Shown: piece after piece, positions 1 to 8,997 of the stretch
How positions within the stretch are numbered: position 1 is the stretch's first letter
Layout: each line of letters opens with the position of its first letter
Assembly (NCBI GenBank): GCA_963819885.1
Contig: CAWFXV010000030.1
Span: 310,001 to 374,000 of the forward strand
Direction of reading: 5' to 3'
DNA: 64,000 nt
DNA from: JACVRX01 sp963819885
GTDB taxonomy: Bacteria; Actinomycetota; Actinomycetes; Jiangellales; Jiangellaceae
The notes under the pieces: model-generated
What the model was told of the DNA's origin: nothing
Database searches by the model: none
The model's input: only the letters and a program-made list of their open reading frames with translations
Position numbers and translations under genes: made by a program

Positions 1-887
1 ATGCCCGCGGGCACAGAGCCGCACCAACGCGGCCGAATGCCGGCGATCCCGTCGACGGCGAGCGCCTCCGCCGGGCCCACCGTGACTCGCCGCTCGACCG
101 GCGAGATGTCGAGGACGTACCGGGGTTTCCCGTCCGGAGCGGGCCGGCCGATCCGCAGGCCGCGCCGCTGTCCGACGGTGTAGGCGTAGGCACCGTCGTG
201 CCGCCCGACGACAGTGCCGTCCTGGTCGACGATCTCGCCGGGTGCGTCCCCGAGCTCGCCGCGAAGGAACGCCCCGGTGTCCCCGTCGGCAACGAAGCAG
301 ATGTCGTGGCTGTCGGGTTTCTCGGCGACGGCCAGACCGCGCCGGGATGCTTCGAGGCGAACATCGGCCTTGAGAGTCGCCCCGAGCGGAAACACGGCAT
401 GACCCAGCTGCTCCGCGGTCAATACACCAAGGACATAGGACTGGTCCTTGCCGGGATCTGCGGCGCGATGCAGCTCCCGCCCGCTGGCGCCATCGACCAA
501 TCGGGCGTAGTGCCCGGTACACACCGCGTCGAAGCCGAGCGCCAATGCTCGGTCGAGGACCGCCGCGAACTTGATCTTCTCGTTGCACCGCAGGCATGGG
601 TTGGGCGTTCGCCCGGCGGCGTACTCGGCCACGAAGTCGTCCACCACGTCGGCGCGAAAACGCTCGGCCAGGTCCCAGACATAGAACGGGATGCCGAGGA
701 CGTCAGCTGCCCTTCGGGCATCCCGGGCGTCCTCCAGCGTGCAGCAGCCGCGGGCACCGCTACGGAAGGACCGTGGGTTGGCCGACAGCGCCAAATGGAC
801 CCCGATGACGTCATGACCGGCGTCGACACACCGGGCCGCTGCGACCGCCGAGTCGACGCCGCCGGACATGGCCGCGAGAACTCGCAT
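1..887 (-). CDS. mnmA: tRNA-specific 2-thiouridylase MnmA (3' end beyond the window)
   Basis: MnmA adenylates and then thiolates U34 of the wobble position in tRNAs for Lys, Glu and Gln, using sulfur handed on from a cysteine desulfurase. The PP-loop SGGVDS is at residues 8-13. The nucleophile Cys sits in PNPCLRC (about residue 98), and the second catalytic Cys in SHDICFV. About 295 residues are visible; the family runs to about 360, so the C-terminal beta-barrel is cut off by the window edge. The ATG at 887 puts the PP-loop at the usual distance from the start. The desulfurase gene ends three bases upstream, so the sulfur donor and the thiolase are probably co-transcribed. This long frame crosses position 1; plus-strand open frames over it are shadows. 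Confidence 0.95.
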   Translation of the reverse strand, partial: MRVLAAMSGGVDSAVAAARCVDAGHDVIGVHLALSANPRSFRSGARGCCTLEDARDARRAADVLGIPFYVWDLAERFRADVVDDFVAEYAAGRTPNPCLRCNEKIKFAAVLDRALALGFDAVCTGHYARLVDGASGRELHRAADPGKDQSYVLGVLTAEQLGHAVFPLGATLKADVRLEASRRGLAVAEKPDSHDICFVADGDTGAFLRGELGDAPGEIVDQDGTVVGRHDGAYAYTVGQRRGLRIGRPAPDGKPRYVLDISPVERRVTVGPAEALAVDGIAGIRPRWCGSVPAG

Positions 888-890
888 CCG

Positions 891-2078
891 TCAGTCCCTT
901 CGCCGGTCGGCCGCGCTGGCGGCCCGCGCGCGCTCGACGGCAGGCCCGATCACCGCGGCGAGCGCCGCGATGTCGGCTGCCGTCGAGGTATGGCCGAGCG
1001 TGAAGCGCAATGATCCACGGGCCAGATCTGCCGAGACACCCATGGCACTCAGCACATGCGACTGCGCAGAGACGCCGGCAGAGCAGGCGCTCCCCGTCGA
1101 GCACTCGATTCCCGCGCCGTCCAGGAGGAGCAACAGCGAGTCGCCCGCGCAGCCAGGGAAGGAGAAGTGGGCATTGCCGGGCAGCCGCCTTGCGGCCGCG
1201 GGATGACCGTTGAGCACGGCGTCAGGCACAGCGCTGAGAACAGCATCGACAAGGTCATCGCGCGCTGCCGCGAGCCGTCGCGCTTCAGCAGGCTGGGAAT
1301 CCGTGGCGGTGACAACGGCTTCCGCAAAGCCCGCTGCACCGGCAACGTCGACGGTCCCAGACCGCACGTCGCGCTCCTGCCCGCCGCCATGCAAAACCGG
1401 CACGAGGTCGACCTCCGGCCGCACGAGCAGCGCGCCCACTCCCATCGCAGCGCCGACCTTGTGGCCGGAGACCGACATCGCGGACAGCCCGCTGGCGGCG
1501 AAGTCGACAGGGACCTGCCCTACCGCCTGGACGGCGTCGGAGTGCACCGGAACGCCGTATGGGCGCGCGGTGGCGACCACCTCATGCACCGGCTGGAGCG
1601 TGCCGACCTCGTTGTTCGCCCACATCACGGTGACGAGTGCGACCGAGGCCGCGTCATGGGCCAGCGCCGCCCGCAGTGCGCCGACATCGACCCGGCCGTG
1701 GCCGTCTACCTGCAACCACTCGACGGTGGCGCCCTCGACATCCGCCAACCACTGGACGGCCTCGAGCACGGCGTCGTGTTCGACGGCGGACGCGATGATG
1801 CGAACCCGGCCGGGGTCGGCGGCTCGCCGGGCCCAGAACATGCCCTTGACCGCCAGGTTGTCGGCCTCGGTACCACCTGAGGTGAACACCACCTCTGCGG
1901 GTCGGGCACCCAGCGCTGCGGCGACACGTTCGCGCGACTCTTCCACCGATTTGCGCGCGGCCCGGCCGGATGCGTGCAGCGACGACGGGTTGCCCAACAT
2001 CCTCAGCTGGTCGGCGACGACCGCAACGACCTCGGGCCGGACCGGGGTCGTCGCGGCGTGGTCGAGATACACACCCAC
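891..2078 (-). CDS. Cysteine desulfurase, NifS/IscS type
   Basis: This PLP enzyme takes sulfur from cysteine and passes it as a persulfide to acceptors such as MnmA or Fe-S scaffolds. The N-terminus YLDHAATTPV is the family hallmark. The Schiff-base Lys is in SVSGHKVG (K207) and the persulfide Cys in STGSACSAG (C332). Predicted length is 395 residues, normal for the family. I chose the GTG at 2078, five bases after the etfA stop; a second GTG at 2072 is also possible. An open frame continues upstream to 2327 but only overlaps etfA out of frame. Position between etfA and mnmA suggests its main client is tRNA thiolation. Class (IscS rather than SufS) rests on the short catalytic loop and is inferred. 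Confidence 0.93.
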   Translation of the reverse strand: MGVYLDHAATTPVRPEVVAVVADQLRMLGNPSSLHASGRAARKSVEESRERVAAALGARPAEVVFTSGGTEADNLAVKGMFWARRAADPGRVRIIASAVEHDAVLEAVQWLADVEGATVEWLQVDGHGRVDVGALRAALAHDAASVALVTVMWANNEVGTLQPVHEVVATARPYGVPVHSDAVQAVGQVPVDFAASGLSAMSVSGHKVGAAMGVGALLVRPEVDLVPVLHGGGQERDVRSGTVDVAGAAGFAEAVVTATDSQPAEARRLAAARDDLVDAVLSAVPDAVLNGHPAAARRLPGNAHFSFPGCAGDSLLLLLDGAGIECSTGSACSAGVSAQSHVLSAMGVSADLARGSLRFTLGHTSTAADIAALAAVIGPAVERARAASAADRRRD

Positions 2079-2083
2079 GCCCC

Positions 2084-3031
2084 TCAGCCTTTCCGCTTCT
2101 CGATCTCCTCCACGGCCTGCGGCAGCACCGTGTGCAGGTCGCCGACCACGCCGAAGTCGGCCATCGCGAAGATCGGCGCTTCGCCATCCTTGTTGACGAC
2201 GACGACCGTCTTCGAGGTCTGCATCCCGGCCTTGTGCTGGATGGCGCCGGAGATTCCTGCCGCGATGTAGAGCTGTGGAGACACGGTCTTGCCGGTCTGG
2301 CCGATCTGGTAGGCGTGCGGGTACCAACCCGAGTCGACGGCGGCCCGGGACGCTCCCACGGCCGCCCCCAACGCGTCGGCCAGCGCCTCGACCGGCCCGA
2401 AGTCCCCGGCCGTGCCGCGTCCGCCGGACACCACGATCGCCGCTTCGGCGAGCTCGGGCCGGCCGGTGGCCGCCCGCGGCTGCCGGTCGACGATCCGCGC
2501 CGCCTTCGCCCCGTCCGACACGACGGCTTCGACCTTTTCCTCCACTGGAGCCGTCGGCGCCGGCTCCGGGGTGACCGCGTTGGGCTTGACGGTGATGATC
2601 GGAACGCCGCGAGTGACCCTGGCGGTCACTGAATAACTTCCGGCGAATACCGACTGCGTCGTGGTGAGGTCGGACGCCACGTCGGTGGCGTCGGTGATGA
2701 TGCCCGAGCCCAGCTTGATGGCCAGCCGCGCCGCGATCTCCTTACCCTCGGGGGTCGACGTGATGAGAATCGCGGCCGGCGCCGAGACCGCAGCTATCTG
2801 GGCGACCGCCTCAGCCTTGGGGCTTACCAGGAATTCCTCGAGTTCGGGCGCGTCGGCAACGTAGACCTTGACAGCACCGTGCTGGCCAAGGGTCTGCTTG
2901 GCCGCGTCGTAGCCGGAGCCGATGAAGACCGCGGCCGGTTCGCCGATCCGCCGCGCGATCGTCAACAGCTCCAATGTCGTCTTGCGAACAGTGCCCTCGA
3001 CATGATCGACCAGGACGAATACCTCAGCCAT
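2084..3031 (-). CDS. etfA: Electron transfer flavoprotein alpha subunit
   Basis: EtfA (FixB) binds FAD and, with EtfB, carries electrons from acyl-CoA dehydrogenases to the respiratory chain. The C-terminal FAD domain is clear: SGGRGTAGDFGPVE at about residue 200, then SGWYPHAYQIGQTGKTVSP and AAGISGAIQHKAGM. The N-terminal half is the variable ETF domain. Length 315 is typical. The ATG at 3031 follows a GGGAGG ribosome site. EtfB ends 22 bases upstream, and an enoyl-CoA hydratase precedes both, giving a small beta-oxidation operon that runs into the desulfurase and mnmA. Confidence 0.96.
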   Translation of the reverse strand: MAEVFVLVDHVEGTVRKTTLELLTIARRIGEPAAVFIGSGYDAAKQTLGQHGAVKVYVADAPELEEFLVSPKAEAVAQIAAVSAPAAILITSTPEGKEIAARLAIKLGSGIITDATDVASDLTTTQSVFAGSYSVTARVTRGVPIITVKPNAVTPEPAPTAPVEEKVEAVVSDGAKAARIVDRQPRAATGRPELAEAAIVVSGGRGTAGDFGPVEALADALGAAVGASRAAVDSGWYPHAYQIGQTGKTVSPQLYIAAGISGAIQHKAGMQTSKTVVVVNKDGEAPIFAMADFGVVGDLHTVLPQAVEEIEKRKG

Positions 3032-3053
3032 GAGAACGAGCCTCCCGACCCGG

Positions 3054-3836
3054 TCAGACGAACTTCTGCGCGGCCAGGAACTCGGCTAGCCGAAGACCGC
3101 CCTCGCCATCGTCGGTGACGACCTGGCCGGCCGTCCGCGGCGGGCGTTTCGTGACGTCCTCGACCTCCGACCATGCGGCGGACAGACCGACATCGTCGGC
3201 GTCGACGTCGAGGTCGGCCAGTGACCAAGATTCGAACGGCTTCTTCTTCGCGGCCATGATCCCCTTGAACGAGGGATATCGCGGTTCGTTGATCTGGTCG
3301 GTCACTGACACCACAGCCGGCAGATGCGCCTCGACCGTCTCCGACGCGACGTCGCCGTCCCGCCGGCCGGAGACAGTGCCACCGGTGACGGTCAGTTCTC
3401 CGGCGAAGCCAACGTGTGGAAGGCTCAGCCGCTCGGCGATCATGGCGGGGACCACGCTCATGCTGCCGTCTGTGGACGCCATGCCGGTCAACACCAGGTC
3501 CACGTCGCCGATCTTCTCCAGCGCTCTCGCCAGCACCAGTGACGTCGCGATGGCGTCGGAGCCGTGCAAGGCGTCGTCCACGACGTGGACCGCCGAGGTG
3601 GCTCCCATCTGCAGGCCCTTCCGCAGCGCGTCGGCGGCCTGCTGCGGGCCCATCGTGATGACCACCACGTCGCCGTCGGCGGATTCGGCGATCTTGAGTG
3701 CCTCTTCGACGGCGTACTCGTCGAGTTCCGAGAGCAGCCCGTCGACACCTACTCGGTCGGTGGTGTGGTCGGTCTCGGAAAAGGTCCGGTCTGCGGTGGC
3801 GTCGGGTACGTGTTTCACCAGAACAGCGATCTTCAT
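3054..3836 (-). CDS. etfB: Electron transfer flavoprotein beta subunit
   Basis: EtfB (FixA) pairs with EtfA and binds the structural AMP. The protein opens MKIAVLVKHVPD, as group I EtfB proteins do, and contains the AMP-loop region LVLTGMASTDGSMSVVPAMIAE at about residues 115-135. It ends with a run of charged residues and the usual C-terminal arm that wraps EtfA. The length of 260 residues is standard. It lies 27 bases after the enoyl-CoA hydratase stop and 22 bases before etfA, so translation in one transcript is likely. Nothing looks unusual. Confidence 0.96.
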   Translation of the reverse strand: MKIAVLVKHVPDATADRTFSETDHTTDRVGVDGLLSELDEYAVEEALKIAESADGDVVVITMGPQQAADALRKGLQMGATSAVHVVDDALHGSDAIATSLVLARALEKIGDVDLVLTGMASTDGSMSVVPAMIAERLSLPHVGFAGELTVTGGTVSGRRDGDVASETVEAHLPAVVSVTDQINEPRYPSFKGIMAAKKKPFESWSLADLDVDADDVGLSAAWSEVEDVTKRPPRTAGQVVTDDGEGGLRLAEFLAAQKFV

Positions 3837-3863
3837 GACGGCAGCCAGCCTAAACGAGACGGC

Positions 3864-4637
3864 TCAGCGTCCGACAAAGCGGGCTTTGCCCGGCCCGTCC
3901 TGGACGAACGACCGCATCCCGATGGTCCGATCCTCGGTGCCGAACAGACCGACGAAATACTGCCGCTCGATTTCCAACCCGGTGTCGATGTCTGTCTCCA
4001 AACCGCGGTCGATCGCCTCTTTGGCGGCGCGCAGGGCATAGGCAGGACCGTCCGCGAACCGAGCCGCCCAGGTCGTCGCAGCCGAGTACACCTCGGTGGC
4101 AGGTACCACCTGGTCGACCAGACCAATCTGCAGCGCCTCGTCCGCCCGCACGAACCGACCGGTGTAGATCAGCTCCTTGGCCTTGGCCGGCCCGACCAGC
4201 CGGGACAGTCGCTGAGTTCCCCCGGCGCCGGGAATGATCCCGAGCTGGATCTCGGGCTGACCGAGCTTGGCATCCTCGGCCGCGATGCGGGCGTCGCACG
4301 CGAGCGCGAGCTCGCAGCCGCCGCCGAGGGCGTAACCCGTCACGGCAGCCACCGTCGGTTTCGGGATGTGGGCTACCGCGGCGAATGCGGCCTGCAACGG
4401 CACCGAGCGGTCCACCATGTCTGCGTAGGTGAGCTCGGCCATCTCCTTGATATCCGCTCCTGCAGCGAACACTTTCTCGCCGCCATACACGACGACTGCC
4501 CGTACGTCCTTGCGCTCTGCCGCCTCGTCCGCAGCGGCCTTCAACTCGGCCTGGACCTCCGCGTTCAGCGCATTCATCGGCGGCCGATCCAGCCGGATCG
4601 TCCCCACTGCTTGGCCGACCTCGAGCCTGACGAACAC
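3864..4637 (-). CDS. Enoyl-CoA hydratase/isomerase family protein
   Basis: A crotonase-fold hydratase that probably adds water to trans-2-enoyl-CoA in beta-oxidation. The oxyanion-hole segment AAGADIKEM is at about residue 58. Both catalytic glutamates of classical hydratases are present, in GGGCELALACD and in GQPEIQLGIIPGAGG, so true hydratase activity is plausible. Length 257 is typical. The start is GTG (MFVRLEVGQ). It heads the etfBA operon, which fits fatty-acid oxidation. The exact chain-length preference cannot be read from the sequence. Confidence 0.9.
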   Translation of the reverse strand: MFVRLEVGQAVGTIRLDRPPMNALNAEVQAELKAAADEAAERKDVRAVVVYGGEKVFAAGADIKEMAELTYADMVDRSVPLQAAFAAVAHIPKPTVAAVTGYALGGGCELALACDARIAAEDAKLGQPEIQLGIIPGAGGTQRLSRLVGPAKAKELIYTGRFVRADEALQIGLVDQVVPATEVYSAATTWAARFADGPAYALRAAKEAIDRGLETDIDTGLEIERQYFVGLFGTEDRTIGMRSFVQDGPGKARFVGR

Positions 4638-4825
4638 AGCCGGAGCCTAACCGCGTCAGCTACCAGCCCAACATCTCGGGCCGCTCAAACGTCATGACAA
4701 CGTGAGAGGCGTGCAGCCCTACGAGGAGAAGAACGGCCGGACCTCGTTAGTCAGTGTCAACTAGTGTTGCGGCGACCTTCGCGGCGGGGACCACGGGTTC
4801 ACCCGCCGTTGTCACCCGAGCCAGG

Positions 4826-4831
4826 TACGTT
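4826..4831 (+). promoter_or_regulatory. -10 hexamer TACGTT before the aldo/keto reductase
   Basis: TACGTT fits TANNNT and is followed by exactly six bases and then the ATG at 4838, which has no ribosome site. This spacing puts the transcription start on the A of the start codon, so the mRNA would be leaderless. No convincing -35 is visible. The rest of 4638-4825, between divergent genes, holds nothing I can name. Confidence 0.45.
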
Positions 4832-4837
4832 GCCGTT

Positions 4838-5710
4838 ATGGAGTACCGCAGGCTCGGCCGGCTGGAGCACCAGAGTTCCGTGCTCATCTACGGCGCCGCC
4901 GCATTGTCAGAGGTCACGCAAGGCGTCGCAGACCAATCCATCGACGAAGCCCTCGCGGCCGGAATCAACCATTTCGACGTGGCGGCCGGCTATGGCGATG
5001 CGGAGCTGCGCCTCGGCGCGGCAATGTCGCGGCTTCGCGGCCGGGTGTTCCTCGCCACCAAGACCGGCGAACGGTCTGCGGAGGCTGCGTGGCGGCAGAT
5101 CAACGCATCCCTCGAGCGCCTACAGACCGACCGGGTCGATCTCATCCAGCTGCATGCCATCGGTGACCGTGCCGAGCTCGATCTCGCGATGGCCCAGGAC
5201 GGCGCCATCCATGCGGCGGTCCGGGCGAAGGACGAAGGGTTGGCCGGTGCGATCGGTATCACCGGGCATGGCGACCAGGCGCCGGCGACCCACCTCGAGG
5301 CCCTCAGGCGCTTTCCGTTCGCCACCGTCCTGACACCGTTGAACCCGGTGCTGGCCCGCGACAGGGCCTACCTCACCGACTACGAGGCTCTGGTCGAGGA
5401 GGTTCAGCGCCAGGACGTCGGCTTGATGATCATCAAGACCGCCGCGCGCCGGAATTGGCCCGATGGAGCAGACCACACACACAGCACGTGGTACGAGCCG
5501 TTCGACGAGCAGAGCCGGGTCACCGCCACGGTGGCGTGGGTGTTGGCCAGACCGGAGGTCACCGGAATCGCCACGCCCGCTGACGTGCGCCTGCTGCCGT
5601 TGGTGGTCCGCGCCGAAGCGGACCGTGGTGGGTTACCGGCGGGTACAGCCGAGGCGGCCTTGCGCGACGAGCCGAATTACTCCTCTCCGTTCATCGACAT
5701 TCCGTTCTGA
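4838..5710 (+). CDS. Aldo/keto reductase family protein
   Basis: A TIM-barrel NADPH-dependent reductase of the AKR superfamily. The tetrad is visible: Asp in NHFDVAAGYGDAE, Tyr in the same segment, Lys in FLATKTG, His in IQLHAIGD. The C-terminal half is the shortened type seen in the YqkF/Tas-like branch (VTGIATPADVRLLP). I use the ATG at 4838 (MEYRRLGRLEHQSS), giving 290 residues; the frame stays open to 4754, but that stretch lacks family similarity and the leaderless -10 fits 4838. glgX follows two bases after the stop, so they may be co-transcribed. The substrate is unknown. Confidence 0.88.
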   Translation: MEYRRLGRLEHQSSVLIYGAAALSEVTQGVADQSIDEALAAGINHFDVAAGYGDAELRLGAAMSRLRGRVFLATKTGERSAEAAWRQINASLERLQTDRVDLIQLHAIGDRAELDLAMAQDGAIHAAVRAKDEGLAGAIGITGHGDQAPATHLEALRRFPFATVLTPLNPVLARDRAYLTDYEALVEEVQRQDVGLMIIKTAARRNWPDGADHTHSTWYEPFDEQSRVTATVAWVLARPEVTGIATPADVRLLPLVVRAEADRGGLPAGTAEAALRDEPNYSSPFIDIPF

Positions 5711-5712
5711 CC

Positions 5713-7833
<2,121 letters not shown>

Positions 7834-7836
<3 letters not shown>

Positions 7837-7883
7837 TGCTCGCGCATTTGCTGCTGCGCCGACGAGACCAAACCGTCGAGCCA
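7834..7883. repeat. Imperfect palindrome upstream of the DUF559 gene
   Basis: Starting at the glgX stop, TGATGCTCG...TTTG pairs weakly with CAAA...CGAGC near 7870-7881. The left 20 bases resemble the left arm of the element at 8946-8997 (TGATGCTCG, then TTTGCTG, at the same spacing). The two related elements bracket the DUF559 gene. They could serve as terminators or mark a mobile unit. Confidence 0.4.
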
Positions 7884-7973
7884 GCTATCCACAGCTCAGG
7901 TTCGTGATTCTCGGCATCCACATACGCCGCACCACTAGCTGTCCCCGGCTTGCGGACTCACACGCTTTGGTCT

Positions 7974-8948
7974 ATGCGAGTCAAACGCGTTCATCGGATC
8001 GCCGGGCTGCAGGACGGTCTGATCACCCGCACCCAGGCCCTTGCCGCCGGGGCGACACCTGCGATGGTTCGGCACGCCTTGCGACGCAATGGCCCGTGGC
8101 AAGTCGTTCTACCCGGAATCTACGCGACATTCAGCGGGCCGCTGAGCTGGATCCACAAGCTACGTGCGGCAGTCCTCCATGGCGGGGAAGGCAGCATGGT
8201 CGAGCCCATGACGTGGTCGCCGCACTCGGAACCGTCGAGTACTCGTAGCACAGAGCTGCAGAGTGCGCGATTTCGTCCGAGTCCGGACCAGCCGATACCG
8301 TGGCATACGGACAATGCTGCCTCACGCGATTGCCTTCCGCCGTGGCACGTCGTGGTCGACGAACTCGCACCAACCGCACGCCCCGGCCAGATCCCGGTGG
8401 CTCCGACGGCACGAGCGCTCGTCGACGCCGTGCGCGGGATGGTGCGAGCCTCGATAGGGGCACCATCGGCCGAGCGACTCCGGTCGGTGCGGGCGCTGTT
8501 CTGCGAGGCCGTACAGCGACGGCATTGCACCGTCGCCGAGCTGACGGAGGAACTTCGCCGAACGCCGCGGCCCGACACCGCATCGGCGCGGCTGGCCATG
8601 GCTGACGTCATCGCCGGATGTCGATCAAGCGCCGAGTGCGACCTACGCGACACGATCAAGACAAGCCGAGTTCTTCCAGAGCCACGATGGAACCAGCCAC
8701 TTCCTGGATACGAGCGCATCGCCCCCGACGCGTGCTGGCCGGAAGCCAGGCTGGTCGTCGAGGTTGACTCGGTCGCCTGGCATCGTTACGGCGATCAGTA
8801 CGAAGAGACTGAGAAGCGCCGAGCTGTCTACGCCACGCTGGGCTGGCGCGTTATTCCGATATCGCCATTCCGGTTGCGCACAGAGCCGGCACAGGTTCGG
8901 CTCGAGATTGAGCAGGCTTACCAGGCGGGACTGCCGCTTGCTCGCTGA
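7974..8948 (+). CDS. DUF559-type endonuclease-like protein with AbiEi-like N-terminus; middle possibly frameshifted
   Basis: The N-terminus (ITRTQALAAGATPAMVRHAL) is the winged-helix AbiEi_4-type domain. The C-terminus has a Vsr/DUF559 PD-(D/E)XK-like fold: ECDLRDTIKTS, then WPEARLVVEVDSVAWHRYG and LGWRVIPISPFRL. I start at the ATG at 7974 (324 residues); the frame is open to 7950. Residues about 75-118 do not look like the family, whereas the other two frames there do (AHDVVAALGTVEYS, then RVRDFVRVRTSRY). This suggests three single-base deletions that together restore the frame. Related proteins are common multicopy accessory genes in actinomycetes; their role (antitoxin-like or nuclease) is not settled. 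The gene sits alone between glgX and convergent glgP, bracketed by palindromes. Confidence 0.7.
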   Translation: MRVKRVHRIAGLQDGLITRTQALAAGATPAMVRHALRRNGPWQVVLPGIYATFSGPLSWIHKLRAAVLHGGEGSMVEPMTWSPHSEPSSTRSTELQSARFRPSPDQPIPWHTDNAASRDCLPPWHVVVDELAPTARPGQIPVAPTARALVDAVRGMVRASIGAPSAERLRSVRALFCEAVQRRHCTVAELTEELRRTPRPDTASARLAMADVIAGCRSSAECDLRDTIKTSRVLPEPRWNQPLPGYERIAPDACWPEARLVVEVDSVAWHRYGDQYEETEKRRAVYATLGWRVIPISPFRLRTEPAQVRLEIEQAYQAGLPLAR

Positions 8949-8997
8949 TGCTCGACCGTTTGCTGTGGCTGTAGCGACAGTAAAGGGCCAAGCATCA
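8946..8997. repeat. Long imperfect hairpin overlapping both convergent stop codons
   Basis: Arms of 21 bases (TGATGCT...CTGT and ACAG...AGCATCA, 17 of 21 paired) flank a 10-base loop. The left end is the stop codon of the DUF559 gene and the right end the stop codon of glgP on the other strand. It may work as a bidirectional terminator. Its resemblance to 7834-7883 suggests a repeated element that travels with this gene family. Confidence 0.6.

Noticed and set aside
4690..4760. Short open frames between the enoyl-CoA hydratase and aldo/keto reductase genes
   Set aside because: Each under 25 codons with no recognisable content.
7885..7893. CTATCCACA, one mismatch from a DnaA box
   Set aside because: A lone site next to a DUF559 gene; a similar ATCCACAG lies before the HNH gene at 40554. 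No cluster, no dnaA/dnaN, so not an origin.
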